64,000 nt of DNA from Paralithodes platypus (taxonomy: Eukaryota; Arthropoda; Malacostraca; Decapoda; Lithodidae): NCBI GenBank assembly GCA_032716605.1, contig CM064519.1:19998095-20062094 (forward strand). The letters are read 5' to 3'. A program made the translations under genes and the position numbers. Shown here piece by piece: positions 11,077-21,495 of this stretch. Each line of letters begins with the position of its first letter. Within the stretch, counting starts at the first letter, position 1. The notes beneath the pieces are model-generated. The model did no database searches and was not told the DNA's origin. It was given only the letters and a program-made list of their open reading frames with translations.

Positions 11077-12178
11077 TTAAGTAACACCCCGTTCTTAACA
11101 TTAATCATCAATTACAAACCCCAATGCACTTGAATAAACTAATGAATGCATTAACTAACGATTACGTCCCGGGACTCAACATAAACAACACACCCCTAGC
11201 ACACACACACACACACACAAAATCCTAGGAGTAACATACGACACCCAAATGACATTCAAACAGCACACCACAAACACGAAAAAGAAACTGACACCCAGAC
11301 TCACTCTGGATCGCCCTCAGATCACTTGCCCACACAAAATTTGGACACTACAAAGAAACCACCACCACAGTCTACAAACAATACATAAGATCAGTTATGG
11401 AATACGCAAGCCCGGCCTGGGCTTCTAACCTAGCTGAAACACATCATAAGACCTTACAGACTATTCAAAATAAAGCCCTGAAAATCATCACAGGATGCAC
11501 AGCTACGACACCCGCAGATCACCTACATCAAGAAACCAAAGTTCTCAAAGTCAAAGATCATCTAGACATGAGAGGCACACAATTCCTGGCAGCAGCCTCC
11601 ATGAATCAACACCACTCACTACACTACATGGCAACATACCCACAGACACCAAGAAATATCAAAACAACACCCAGCACACGCTATCACACACAAATACTGT
11701 CTTCTCTCCCTCCCTGCCCACCCCAAACCAACTTCCGGAAGCACATCCATACTCATATCACTCACCGTTCCATCCACTCACTCATAGACAACACGCAGCT
11801 GCAAGCACGACCTCCCGAAATCCATCCTTCTGAATCCTCCCTTCCTCGCGAGGACAGAGTCCACCTGGCCAGGCTGAGATGCGGACACCATCCAGCTCTT
11901 CTGAGCTATCAGAAGAGACTGGATGACTCCGTCGTCGACACCTGCCCGGATTGTAACACAGAACCCCATACCATTGAACACATCATAGAAGACTGCATTT
12001 CACACAACCACTTACGCCAACAACACAATTTACACTCTTTGAGAGCTCTGTGGGAGGGCCCGACCGTGGCCATGGCCTTCCTTAAGGACTCGGGGCTGTT
12101 CGGCCAGGCAGCTTAGGGAACAACAACAACAACAACTAATGAATGCATATGGTCCTCCCGGGATTGGAACCCATATAC
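11077..12178 (-). mobile_element. SINE copy split by a LINE-D insertion
   Basis: 11077-11151 and 12135-12178 together form the 3' body and B box of the SINE (GTTAAGAACGGGGTGTTACTT on the minus strand; CCCGGGATTGGAACCC). The LINE-D copy sits between them with a direct target-site duplication. A TA-flanked element begins right after 12180 and truncates the rest. Confidence 0.7.
11152..12134 (+). mobile_element. LINE-D, 5'-truncated copy with target-site duplication
   Basis: A complete insertion event: ACTAATGAATGCAT is repeated at 11138-11151 and 12135-12148, and the 3' end is (CAA)n. 11220-11395 holds the decayed start (KILGVTYD frame). 11397-12116 is an open frame of 239 codons with MEYASPAWASN, RVHLARLRCGHHPAL and CPDCNTEPHTIEHIIEDC, the C-terminal region with a Cys/His motif (C-x2-C-x7-H-x4-C) of RNase H-free Jockey-like LINEs. 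No RT motifs are left, as expected for 5' truncation. The long clean frame suggests a fairly young copy. Confidence 0.82.
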
Positions 12179-12180
12179 TA

Positions 12181-13129
12181 CAGTAAAAGTCCGTTAATCC
12201 GACGACCGATGATTCGAATCTCCCAATAGTCCGAATTTTTCAATTTGAGGCCAAATCCGAATTCACCCGATGGTCCGAATTTCAAGAAGTCCCAAAGTCC
12301 CCTTTTTGAGGCATTAGTCCACTCAAATGACACATAATGGAGCATACACATATCATATGTTCATGAATTCACTTTAAAAGTTTACCATTGTCATTGTAGC
12401 CTATTACCTACTTCAAAACATTCAGATTAATGGTCAAAGGAAGCTACTGATATAAACGTAAACACCCTCTTCTTCTTCTTCTTCTTCCACATCGTCTGCT
12501 AGAGAGTTTGTTTTGCTCTTGAACGCATCCTTGGGACGCTCCGATGCGCTACTGGCTTGCACCGCATTTTCTGCAAGCGCATTCAGTCTTGAGCTTGAAA
12601 ACGCACCTTTGGACGTTCCGATACGCTACTATTTATAGTTCAGTGATCGGAGCGTCCCAAGGGTGCTTTCAAGACAACAAGACAAGGGTGCTTTCAATAC
12701 AATATAATATAACAGAGCACGTCACAAAAGGAAAATCACAAAAGGAAAATTACAAGAACCTCTCAGGGAAGTGCCGTTGTTAAGGTATTACTTCCCGAAC
12801 CACATCTGATCTGATCTTCAAGAGCAAGACAAACTCGATAGTAGACGGAAGAAGAAGAAGACGACGATGCGGACATATGGTGTTTACGTTTATATCAGCA
12901 GATTCCTTTGACCATTAATCTGAATGTTTTGAAGTAGGTAATAGGCTACAATGACAATGGTAAACTTTTGAAGTGATTTCATGAACATATGATATGTGTG
13001 TGTGCACCATTGTGTGATTTGGGTGGCCTAATGCCTCAATGTTTTCGTCATACACAGGTTCATAGGGGTAAAGTCCGATAATCCGAACGAGGGCCGGTCC
13101 GCTGCCCTTCGGATTAACGGAAGTTACTG
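12181..13129. mobile_element. TA-flanked foldback element (pogo/Tigger-like ends)
   Basis: TA is found on both sides (12179-12180, 13130-13131). Ends read CAGTAAAAGTCCGTTAATCC and, inverted, CAGTAACTTCCGTTAATCC. The arms are long inverted repeats: the segment near 12390-12500 (CATTCAGATTAATGGTCAAA, ATATAAACGTAAACACC) reappears inverted near 12840-12960. The centre holds a second inverted pair around CTCCGATGCGCTACT/ACGTTCCGATACGCTACT. A CAGT start with TA duplication is typical of the Tc1/mariner-pogo group (established). No transposase is present. Confidence 0.82.
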
Positions 13130-13131
13130 TA

Positions 13132-13685
13132 TATACGTATACGAGTGAGTGAGTAGAGAGGCCCTGAAACAAGCGTGACGGCTTGCAAGCCTTCGATAAG
13201 CAAGGGGAGGAAACATCATACCCTCTCTCCCACCATTTACTCATGACTCGCTTATACCTTACCTTATGGGTTTATGTGCTTTACTCTTTCTCTATACCTA
13301 ATTTCTGGGTCCTAATTCTTTATATATGACTTGTGATGCAATGATATTGCTTTACAGTATTTGGAAGATATTAGGGGTATGACGTAATTATTTACCTTTC
13401 TCCTCTTGCACATGCAAACAAGGGTGTGCGGGTGCTTATTCTCGCCAATCGTGCAACTCCCGACCTTGCCCACAACACACCCACATGATTTTTGTGTAAT
13501 TTATAGTTGCAGTGAGAGATGTAGGGGTGATACCAACACGCTGATATACATTGCATTATATTTTGCGAGGGTCGGCTTTTGCTCATTCTTTCGCATCACG
13601 GCGATCTATTCAAATCAAGCTCGCGTAGCTGTCAGGTTAAATCACAATAAAGGCCATTTTTATAAGCTTTGTTTTGTTTTTGTAG
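13132..13685. other. Tao intron 2, end: nothing recognised
   Basis: Unique-looking sequence between the foldback element and the exon 3 acceptor. Short ORFs on both strands have no recognisable domain. Confidence 0.4.
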
Positions 13686-13847
13686 GTGGTGGAGCAGTCA
13701 AACCTGGCAGAAAAGCTAGAAAGAGAACTGGAGATGTTGTCGGAGTACCAGACGAGGAATCGTCAGCAGGCGGAGTCTCAGCGTAACCGTGAGAAGAGGG
13801 AGCTGGATGAACGGGTGGCACTCAGGAAAACACTACTACACCAGAAG
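13686..13847 (+). CDS. Tao: Tao kinase, coiled-coil exon (third in window)
   Basis: A 162-nt exon, 54 codons, phase 0, with acceptor TTTTTGTAG and donor AAG|GTAACA. It encodes VVEQSNLAEKLERELEMLSE, then a Gln/Arg-rich helix, then KRELDERVALRKTLLHQK. Vertebrate TAOK proteins have QELELLNAYQSK and RELEQRVSLRRALLEQK in the same order. It follows a 6.2-kb intron filled with SINE, LINE and MITE copies and is followed by a 15.7-kb intron that contains most of the transposons in the window. The exon itself shows no disruption. Confidence 0.88.
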
Positions 13848-14100
13848 GTAACATCTAGTAATACAAAACTTTGGTCTAGTGTCTCATCTCTTTAATTATG
13901 AGACATTATTGATTGCATGACTATCAGTTGTAAAAATTAGTTCAAATAAATTTATGAAATTCAAGCTGTAATAGTGTTCAGAAGGAAGAATAGTAAACTT
14001 TCGCTTGGAGGTGTTGTATTGTCAACTGGGGTGAATTTGGCCGATTTTTGCGTATTTCCGTAGCATTTAGTCTTGTTTTTATCTCAATATAAGATCTTAA

Positions 14101-14450
14101 AGGTGGGGGGTGCATGGGTTGAGATAAACATGGACTAATAATCGCCAGCCTACACATAATTATCTTGCAAAATGCAATGGCACCGAAATAATTATTAACA
14201 ATGGTATAAAGGATTTTGTGGATCGTCTAAACCGGACCTGTGACGTCATAGGAGTGTAAGTCCACCATCCAGGCCACGATGAGGATACTGGTTTGACGTC
14301 ACTACGACGTCACAGGTCTGGTATAGACGATCCTCAAAATCCTTTATGCCAATGTAAATATTTATTTCAGTGCCATTGCATTTTCAAGATAATAATGTGC
14401 AAGTTGGCTATTATTATTCCTTGTTTATCTCAACCGATGCACCCCCACCT
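14101..14450. mobile_element. TTAA-flanked foldback MITE
   Basis: TTAA at 14097-14100 and 14451-14454. Arms of roughly 125 bp are inverted copies: AGGTGGGGGGTGCATGGGTT then GAGATAAACA on the left, AGGTGGGGGTGCATCGGTT then GAGATAAACA from the right. Next to the centre GACGTCATAGG/CTACGACGTCACAGG continue the pairing. No ORF. Confidence 0.78.
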
Positions 14451-14677
14451 TTAAGTATTGTATGTGTAGCTGGTACATTGGGGTATACAATCATAGCAAT
14501 AAAGAAATGAAAATATATAACATATATTTATTATAAATATAATAAAGGTGTCCGAATTCGGACAGGATTTGGTACAATTTCGGACACCTAGCTTGAATTC
14601 GGACATAGATATAAAATACATTCATAGGACTAACCAGTGATCCCAGTATGATTCGGACCTTTCAGGGGTCAACAGAG

Positions 14678-15097
14678 GATCTACTGTAAGACACTATAAG
14701 AAACTGTAAGAAACTGTAATGAGATGAGAATGGTGAGATGGATGTGCGGGGCCAGGCTGCAGGATAGAATAACAAATGATGAGCTGAGGAGACGTTTAGG
14801 TATAAAGAGTATGAGCGAGGTGATGCGTACAATTAGACTGGGATGGTACGGACATATGGAGAGAATGGATGAACAAAATTGGGTGAAAAAATGCAGGTCT
14901 GTGATTGCGGAGGGAGCTGCACCAAGGGGTGGACCGAGGAAGACCTGGGATCGGACTATACGTGCCGATCTCAAATCCAAAAACTTGACAAGTGAAGCAG
15001 CCCTTAACAGGGTTGCCTGGAACGCCGCCATTAGGACAAGAGACTGAAACTGCACGCATGTGTGGAGCACTCGGTCTTAAAATTGTATGTATGTATG
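14678..15097 (+). mobile_element. LINE-A tail plus LINE-C copy 2 (5'-truncated)
   Basis: 14678-14718 is the LINE-A tail AGAGGATCTACTGTAAG with AAACTGTAAG repeats. From about 14720 the sequence is LINE-C: an open frame to 15047 contains DELRRRLGIKSMSEVM, GWYGHMERMDEQNWVKKC and RGGPRKTWDRTIRADLKSKN, then TGA and the (TATG)n tail at 15083-15097. It is very close to LINE-C copy 3 at 29888-31500. Confidence 0.78.
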
Positions 15098-15218
15098 TAA
15101 TTCGGACATCTTTGAGCATTTTAAAAGGGTCTTATCACACTCCCTGAAAACGTAAAGACCATAAATACCATATCATAAGATGCGACACTTTTGGGACAAT
15201 TTCGGACATACAGTATCT

Positions 15219-15345
15219 GGATTTATTGACCTATACTCTGGGTATCCTAGGTTCGAATCCCTGGACTGCCACATTTATTTGTTGATTTCATTAATTGAGT
15301 TTAGGAGTAAAGTCGGTTGGTGGAGGTAACATAATAATTCATTCA
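15219..15345 (+). mobile_element. SINE 3' fragment with B box
   Basis: TAGGTTCGAATCCCTGGACT (15250 area) and the following TTTGTTGATTTCATTAATTG match the SINE copy at 21165-21400 almost base for base; the leader and A box are missing. Confidence 0.62.
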
Positions 15346-16036
15346 GGTTCAGGGGTAGTTTATAGAGAGGCCTTCCTAAGGGCTAAGGCCCCATTAATTA
15401 CTCCTTCCTTTCATCTATACATAGCCTATGATAGCGCAGTTCGAAAGTGTGTACACTCAACCCTCCGTTATCGCGGGTTTGGTTATAGCGTTTCACCGTT
15501 ATCGCGCATACCTAAAAAACCCAACTATATGATAGCGCAGTTGGAAAGTGTGTACACTCAACCCTCCATTATTGCGGGTTTGGTTATAGCGTTTCACCGT
15601 TATCGCGCATACCTAAAAAACCCAACTATTATGTTACCACGGGTCCTAGAGCCGTTATCGCGGTCCCTCTTTGACGGGAATACTCGAAAATCCCGCCTGT
15701 CTACGTCACCGCCAAGCATGGGGTGATTCAGCAGCTGGTTGGCTTGACGTCAGAGCGAGGTGGGGCTCTCATTGGCTGTTTTTTTCTGTTCTTATATTTA
15801 TTATATACTGTATATTTGTTCTTATATTTATCTTTATTTATTAACCCTCCAGACCCGGTTGGGCTCTGAGGCATCCATAACAAACGCGGCCCGCGCAACC
15901 CGGATGGGCTCTGAGGCTCCGAGTGCTTGCGTACGTGCTTTCGAATGGCGCGCGTAAATTTTTGGTGTCGTGGGTGGTAGATGGCGCCACCAGACGTGAA
16001 CTACGCCACGACAACAGTCTCTACCCCGACGCCACT

Positions 16037-18922
16037 ATGGATAGTACGCCAAAAAGTTATTCCGCTGTGTCCGATACCGTGCTCCCTACGACGCCCGCCC
16101 AAGCTCGTCGCGTCTTACGCAGATGCCACCGCCTAAATGTGTTATCTCCCGGAGGCATTGACAATCTATGAGCGTGCTGATGCACAGTATAATGTTGATG
16201 ATGAAGGCAGTGATAAATCGGCTAATTATCAGTCGAGTGATTATGGCGATGACAGTGACAATGGTACGCAATTTAGGGGATTTGCGAGTGAACATGAGAG
16301 TGATGAAGGTGATGTAGCAGCTTTCGCGGAATCTGTTTTAGCTGAAGAGAGTGAAGTGGGGAAAGTGAGTGAGTGGGAGAGTTCAAGGTCACTCTCCAAG
16401 TTTCAGTTGAGTGACACGACTCCAAGCCCTTCGCCAGCTAAATCGCCTTTCAAGCTACGCTTCTATAAGAAGCAGGTACTTGAAAAGGCGGCCGCGGCAG
16501 CCAGGGAAGAAGCCAAAAGACTTGGTGAGGATGAGGCTGTGAGTGAGGGTGAGCGTGGTAACTCATCTCGCCCGCCATTGTCTCCCTTATCTCCCCAAGC
16601 CACCCAAGATGACCCGGGCGCCCCGCATTCTTCCCCACCACCCCCACCACTGCCACGGGTTGAGGATCCCCCACTTTCGGCCTATTTGCCTCCTAGGTCC
16701 CCCGACAGGAGACATACTGCTGCCGAAAAGGGGAAAGGCAGGAAATATGTGAAAAAGGGACAGAAATCTAGGCGGGCTTTGTTCGAGGCTCCCGCGGCGT
16801 CCACCCCTGCCGGCCCCAGCCATACGCCCCCGCAACTTTCCCCACGGTCCTCCCCACCTCTCCAGCCGTCAACATATGTTCCTGACGAAGTCTTTGAGCT
16901 CGCATCACCAATACCTGGGCCTAGTGACAGTGAAACATTGCTTTCTGCCACTCGTCGCAGGCCAAGGAGCCCAGGACCTCAGGGGGGACATAGCCTCACC
17001 TGCCACTCCTTACCCACCTCGCCCCCCCGCACGCCGCCCACGCATCACTCCTTCCCCGCCAGATTATGTGGGGGACACTGACAATGAAGGGCACCTCACA
17101 GATGACTCTGCCGCTGGCCATGACTATATAGGTCCACCGTCAGGGCAAGATGACCACTCTGACGACGACGAATATATGGACATGGACGACCCTCAACCCA
17201 TCCGCTCCGTCCGGGGGCGTCGTGCTGTGGCCCGCCCTGGTGGCCTCCCGAGTTGGCCGTGGGCGTGCTGGGCCACCAGCTGGAGCTCCTCATCAGCGTC
17301 GCCAAGACCCATTCTACGTTTTTCAGTGGCAAGACGTGGTTGACGGGGAAGATTACAACCCTAATGTACCAGCTTTTGATGAGGTACAGGAGGGTTCAGG
17401 AATTACCCCCAATTTTCCCGCAGGCCCCAATGCTCCACCACATGAGCTTTTTGAGGCCTTTTTTGATGAGGAGGTTACCGGAATTTTCATCAAGGAGCCA
17501 AACAAGCAGCACCAATTCCAGGTACACTTTTTTGACAAGGTGACCAAGGGCCACATGAGGCAGTGGACCGACGTGACTCATCACGAGTTCATGGTGTTCC
17601 TGGCACTCACCATGCTAATGCCTCATGTCAAGAAGCATAGGTTGCCTGACTATTGGATCACCAATGATCTCATATCCACCCCTGCCTTCGGGAAATATAT
17701 GTCTCGCGACCGGTACCTTGACATCCTCGCAGCGCTCCATCTTGTCACCAACACCGACGTCCACAAGCCAGACAAGCTATGGAAGATTAGGACGTTGTAC
17801 GAGATAATGCGACACTGTTTCTCCTCCTACTTCAAGCCCTTCTGCAAGGTCGTCATTGACGAGTCTCTTGTGCTATTCCGGGGAAAGCTCAGCTTCCGGC
17901 AGTACATCCCCTCAAAGAGACATCGCTTTGGCATAAAATTCTTTGTGCTGTGCGACTGCCGAACTGGCTATGTCCTGGACTTCCTGGTCTACAGCGGGAA
18001 GGAAGGGGACATGCTTGTGGACCCCCTCATTGGCTTTGGCGGAGCAGTGGTGCAAGCCATGATGGACCGCTATTTCCACAAGAATCACGTCCTCTTCACG
18101 GACAATTACTACACGTCCCCCACTCTCTCAAAGTACCTCCATGAGCGCAAGACGGGGACTGTAGGCACAGTACGAGGGAGAAGGAAGGGCATGCCACCTT
18201 TCCCTCCAAAGACCAATAAAGGCGATGTGTTCAGGAAGAAGTTGGGGCCCATTCTGGCTATCCACTGGCACGACCAGCAGAAGGTCAACCTCCTGACCAC
18301 CGTCCACAAGGGGGAAATGGTGGAGACTGGCAAGGTGGATCGCCACACCCAGGCCAGGGTGACCAAGCCCGATGCTGTCATGGACTACAACATCAACATG
18401 AGGCTGGTGGACAAGTCCGACATGCAGATAGGCTTCATTGACTGTCTGCGTACCTCGTGCAGATGGTACAAAAAGTTCTTTTTGCACATGGTGGACATGT
18501 CCATTCTGAACGCTTACAACATCTACAAGCTTCGGACTGAGAACACACCCAGGAAGTTCAATAGCCTGCGGAGGTTCCAAAAGCAGGTGTTGAAGGAGCT
18601 CCTGGAGAAGTATGCTACGCCACAGACGGCAGTGGCACATCCTTGGCCCGCCGCTACTGACCGCTTGCACTGTGCATATTACATGAATATGCACAGGCTC
18701 GTTTCCCTGCCTCAGACAGCAGCAGGAAGAAAGCAGCAAAAGTGGTGCCATGTCTGCTACAACACCAGGCTGAGGGCGAGGTCAGATAAAACGTCCACCC
18801 TGGAGTGTGTGGACTCTGTGCTGAAGGGTGCTTCTTTGATTACCACTCCAAGCAGGAGTTCTAATAATCATAGTGAAAGTGCCAAAGACAGTGACAATAT
18901 GTACAGTATATATACTGAATAG
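16037..18922 (+). pseudogene. piggyBac-1 transposase (DDE_Tnp_1_7), frameshifted
   Basis: The start ATG at 16037 (MDSTPKSYSAVSDTVLPTTP) is shared with the second copy. A long N-terminal region rich in Ser, Pro, Glu and Asp (to about 17240) precedes the catalytic part, open at 17150-18922. The catalytic triad is visible: VVIDESLVLFRG (D at residue 237 of that frame), FTDNYYTSP (D318), MRLVDKSDM (D421). Compared with piggyBac-2 there is an 11-base loss near 16165, an extra base at about 16981, a further frame change near 17230, and a short deletion near 18812 that destroys the C-terminal Cys-rich domain. The enzyme would normally excise and insert the element at TTAA; this copy cannot encode a full protein. 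Confidence 0.88.
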
Positions 18923-19132
18923 GCAAAAAGTGGAAGTAAAACAATTTATTGTAATACAAAAGTCATGTATTATGAGAAAATTGATACAAATACAATTACA
19001 CCATAATAATATGTGAAAGTGACACATATGTATATAATAAGTGACATTCATATGATTAGAACCTACAGAAATATAGAAATCAGTGAAAAAAGACAATAAA
19101 TTGTATATAAAACGTTTACAAAGCATATAACT

Positions 19133-19650
19133 AAGTGAAAGTGACACAAGACCTAATATTTGATGGCCAAAGTATAATAAACACCTGTGATAACGAATAA
19201 TCAGTGCCTAATATAACAATAACCTACCTCAATTACTAATAAAACGTACGGTATCGAGTGAAAATGAGCATTATCAGTGACAGTGACACTCTCTAAAGCA
19301 TATTTACCAAAGTGAAAGTGACACAAGACCTAATATTTGATGGCCAAAGTATAATAAACACCTGTGATAACGAATAATCAGTGCCTAATATAACAATACC
19401 CTACCTCAATTACTAATAAAGCGTACAGTATCGAGTGAAAATTAGCATTACCATTGACAGTGACACTAAAGCATATTTATCAAAGTGAAAGTGACACAAG
19501 ACCTAATATTTGATGGCCAAAGTATAATAAACACCTGTGATAACGAATAATCAGTGCCTAATATAACAATAACCTACCTCAATTACTAACAAAGTGTACG
19601 GTATTGAGTGAAAAAGAGCAATATTAGTGACAGTGATTCCCTAATACACA
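19133..19650 (+). repeat. Three 175-bp tandem repeats in piggyBac-1
   Basis: Units begin AAGTGAAAGTGACACAAGAC at 19133, 19310 and 19483 and each contains AACACCTGTGATAACGAATA and CTACCTCAATTACTAA. Unit length is 173-177 bp. The same three-unit block occurs in piggyBac-2, so it is a feature of the family and not of one copy. Confidence 0.85.
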
Positions 19651-20203
19651 TACAAGTACTTTATATAATTGGCCTCAAAATAACTATAAAAATATCAAAT
19701 AAACATCAAATTCTCAATATCAAACACTAAAATCGTCTAAGGGAGGTAAAACACTCTGGCGCGACGAGTGGCTTGGTGCGTGGTAGACGTGGCCGGGGCG
19801 ACGCATCCGAACGCGGGAAGAATTTTCCGCCGAAAATCACTCTACTTCCCGCACTTGCCATTATGCAACCACTGGGGCTAGAGACCTCTACTCAACGGCA
19901 TTCTACAGAGGAAGGTTTGTGCAACATTTTAGTTTTTTATTCATAACATTACATGCCCTACTCATTGAGTTACATGTGAGTTAACATAGCCCAATAATCG
20001 TCAAAACACCCGGTACCACAGTACAGTCGCGAGCTAGAGGCCCCGGGTCTGGAGGGTTAATCATGTATCATACAGTGGAGCACCGAAAACGAGCAAAAAT
20101 AATGAAAGACTTGACATCAAACTAGAAAACACAAACAAACAAGTGAATCCAATGAATCCGATATCAGAACGTCACTTGCGCAATTTACGGCCGCCATCTT
20201 TAA

Positions 20204-20683
20204 CCCTCCAGCCCCTGCTACGCATTACATAAATATTCCCCGAAACCCGGGTGTTTTGGCCGAAAAACGTCTAGGCTAGGCTACCGTATATTTGTTAATC
20301 TGACTGCTTCCCGCATTCCCGCACATCCCCAAGCGTAGCTGTGTTATTTACCTGTAGAATGGTGTTAAGTAGAGCTCTCTAAGTCAACTGGTTGAGTTGT
20401 GATGATGATTTCATTGGAGATAACTTTATGGCAAAAACAGCCACTTTACACTACTTTTCGATACCTAACAACAACATACAGGCACACACGAACAAGCGAC
20501 GCTCTCCTTCTTGTGGCCGGAGATGCGGGGCGTCGGTCCAGCCGGCTGTTGTTTACATGCGTCGGACCGACGCCTCGCACACGAAGCTCACAGGCTTTCA
20601 ACCACTGGGCGTTCAAGAGCCCTTCCGGGTACCTGTTATATGCTTTTTTATGGGCGTTCAAGAGCCCTTCCGTGGTGAGAGGG
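20204..20683 (-). mobile_element. piggyBac-derived MITE
   Basis: TTAA at 20200-20203 and 20684-20687. The right end, inverted, carries GGAAGGGCTCTTGAACGCCC twice, as at the left end of piggyBac-2. The left end CCCTCCAGCCCC followed by ACCCGGGTGTTTTGGC resembles the inverted right end of piggyBac-2. It is thus a deletion derivative in opposite orientation, without transposase. Confidence 0.75.
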
Positions 20684-21164
20684 TTAATGCCGTCAACATT
20701 AGCCAGACGCTATAAGTCCACCCGCCTTTTACTTGCTTATTTGTGCCTGAATCTCTTATCTCTCACGTTTATTATGGCCTCTAGTGCATTCAGTGATAGG
20801 GATGGTGTGCCTGGTGGTAATGATGAAAGAATTGAAAGCCCTGGAAGTCCAGTCAAGTGCCATGTCTGACGAAAGCCGCAGAAACGACGAAGAGTTAGGC
20901 TAGCCTATGCTAAATATGATACGGTTTCAAATAAAGTCTATGTGGTAAGTAATATCCTCATAATATGTATTTTTATATTTTCTTAATATATATTTATTGG
21001 ATGTAAGCTTATTTAAGGGGAGAAATGGGTACTTGGGTGACAAAAAGTTGGGACCTGGGAACCAACTTATTTTTCCCCATAAGTTATTAAGTTCCATTAT
21101 CGCGGTTCTCGTTATCGCTGCTAATTATCGGCACCTATTAGGCGTGATAACGGAGGGTTGAGTG

Positions 21165-21400
21165 TACATGCTTAGATTGATATGCAGGATTCGAAACTGC
21201 ATAATAAATCGTAGGCTTTTCCACCTTTCTTTAACTGTCTTCATAGCGCAATGGATAAATGCACTGAATTTCGGTGTGAGCATCCTAGGTTCGAATCCCT
21301 GGACTGCCACATGTATTTGTTGATTTCATTAATTGAGTTTAGGAGTATTTAAAGTCGGTTGGTGGAGGTAACATAATAACGTAAAAATAAGGATTATTTT
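21165..21400 (+). mobile_element. SINE copy with leader, A box and B box
   Basis: ATGCTTAGATTGATATGCAG and ATAATAAATCGTAGGC are the family leader; TAGCGCAATGGATAA is an A box and AGGTTCGAATCC a B box; the 3' body is TTTGTTGATTTCATTAATTG. It abuts the right end of the inner TA element and lies 96 bp before the tandem array. Confidence 0.7.
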
Positions 21401-21495
21401 GACATAACTAAAAAATACCCTGTGTAATGACAACTATAAATCCAATTACACTCAATATCCGACTGACAGGTTGTAGCTAAAGTTAGATTAAATGA

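Larger units (their letters stand above)
15845..20056 (+). mobile_element. piggyBac element 1
   Basis: TTAA at 15841-15844 and 20057-20060. Perfect 14-bp inverted ends CCCTCCAGACCCGG. The left subterminal region has two direct copies of CCCGG(T/A)TGGGCTCTGAGGC (from 15854 and 15900). The element carries a transposase relic (next entry) and three 175-bp tandem repeats in its 3' third. It lies inside the inner pogo-like element. Confidence 0.9.
15454..21164. mobile_element. Inner TA-flanked pogo-like element carrying a piggyBac
   Basis: Left end TA|CACTCAACCCTCCGTTATCG (15452 on); right end, inverted, TA|CACTCAACCCTCCGTTATCA (ending 21164). The left end is duplicated in tandem with its flank: 15430-15530 and 15531-15630 are a 101-bp direct repeat with few differences. 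Internal sequence after removal of piggyBac-1 and the 20204-20683 MITE is about 1 kb; 20690-20940 contains a short open frame beginning MASSAFSDRDG that may be a transposase remnant, but I cannot confirm it. Confidence 0.68.

Noticed and set aside
18128..18751. 207-codon minus-strand frame
   Set aside because: Shadow of the piggyBac-1 transposase on the opposite strand.
20392..20869. 107- and 156-codon frames
   Set aside because: They cross the end of the 20204-20683 MITE, so they are accidental. Only the part after 20690 (MASSAFSDRDG...) could be a transposase relic.
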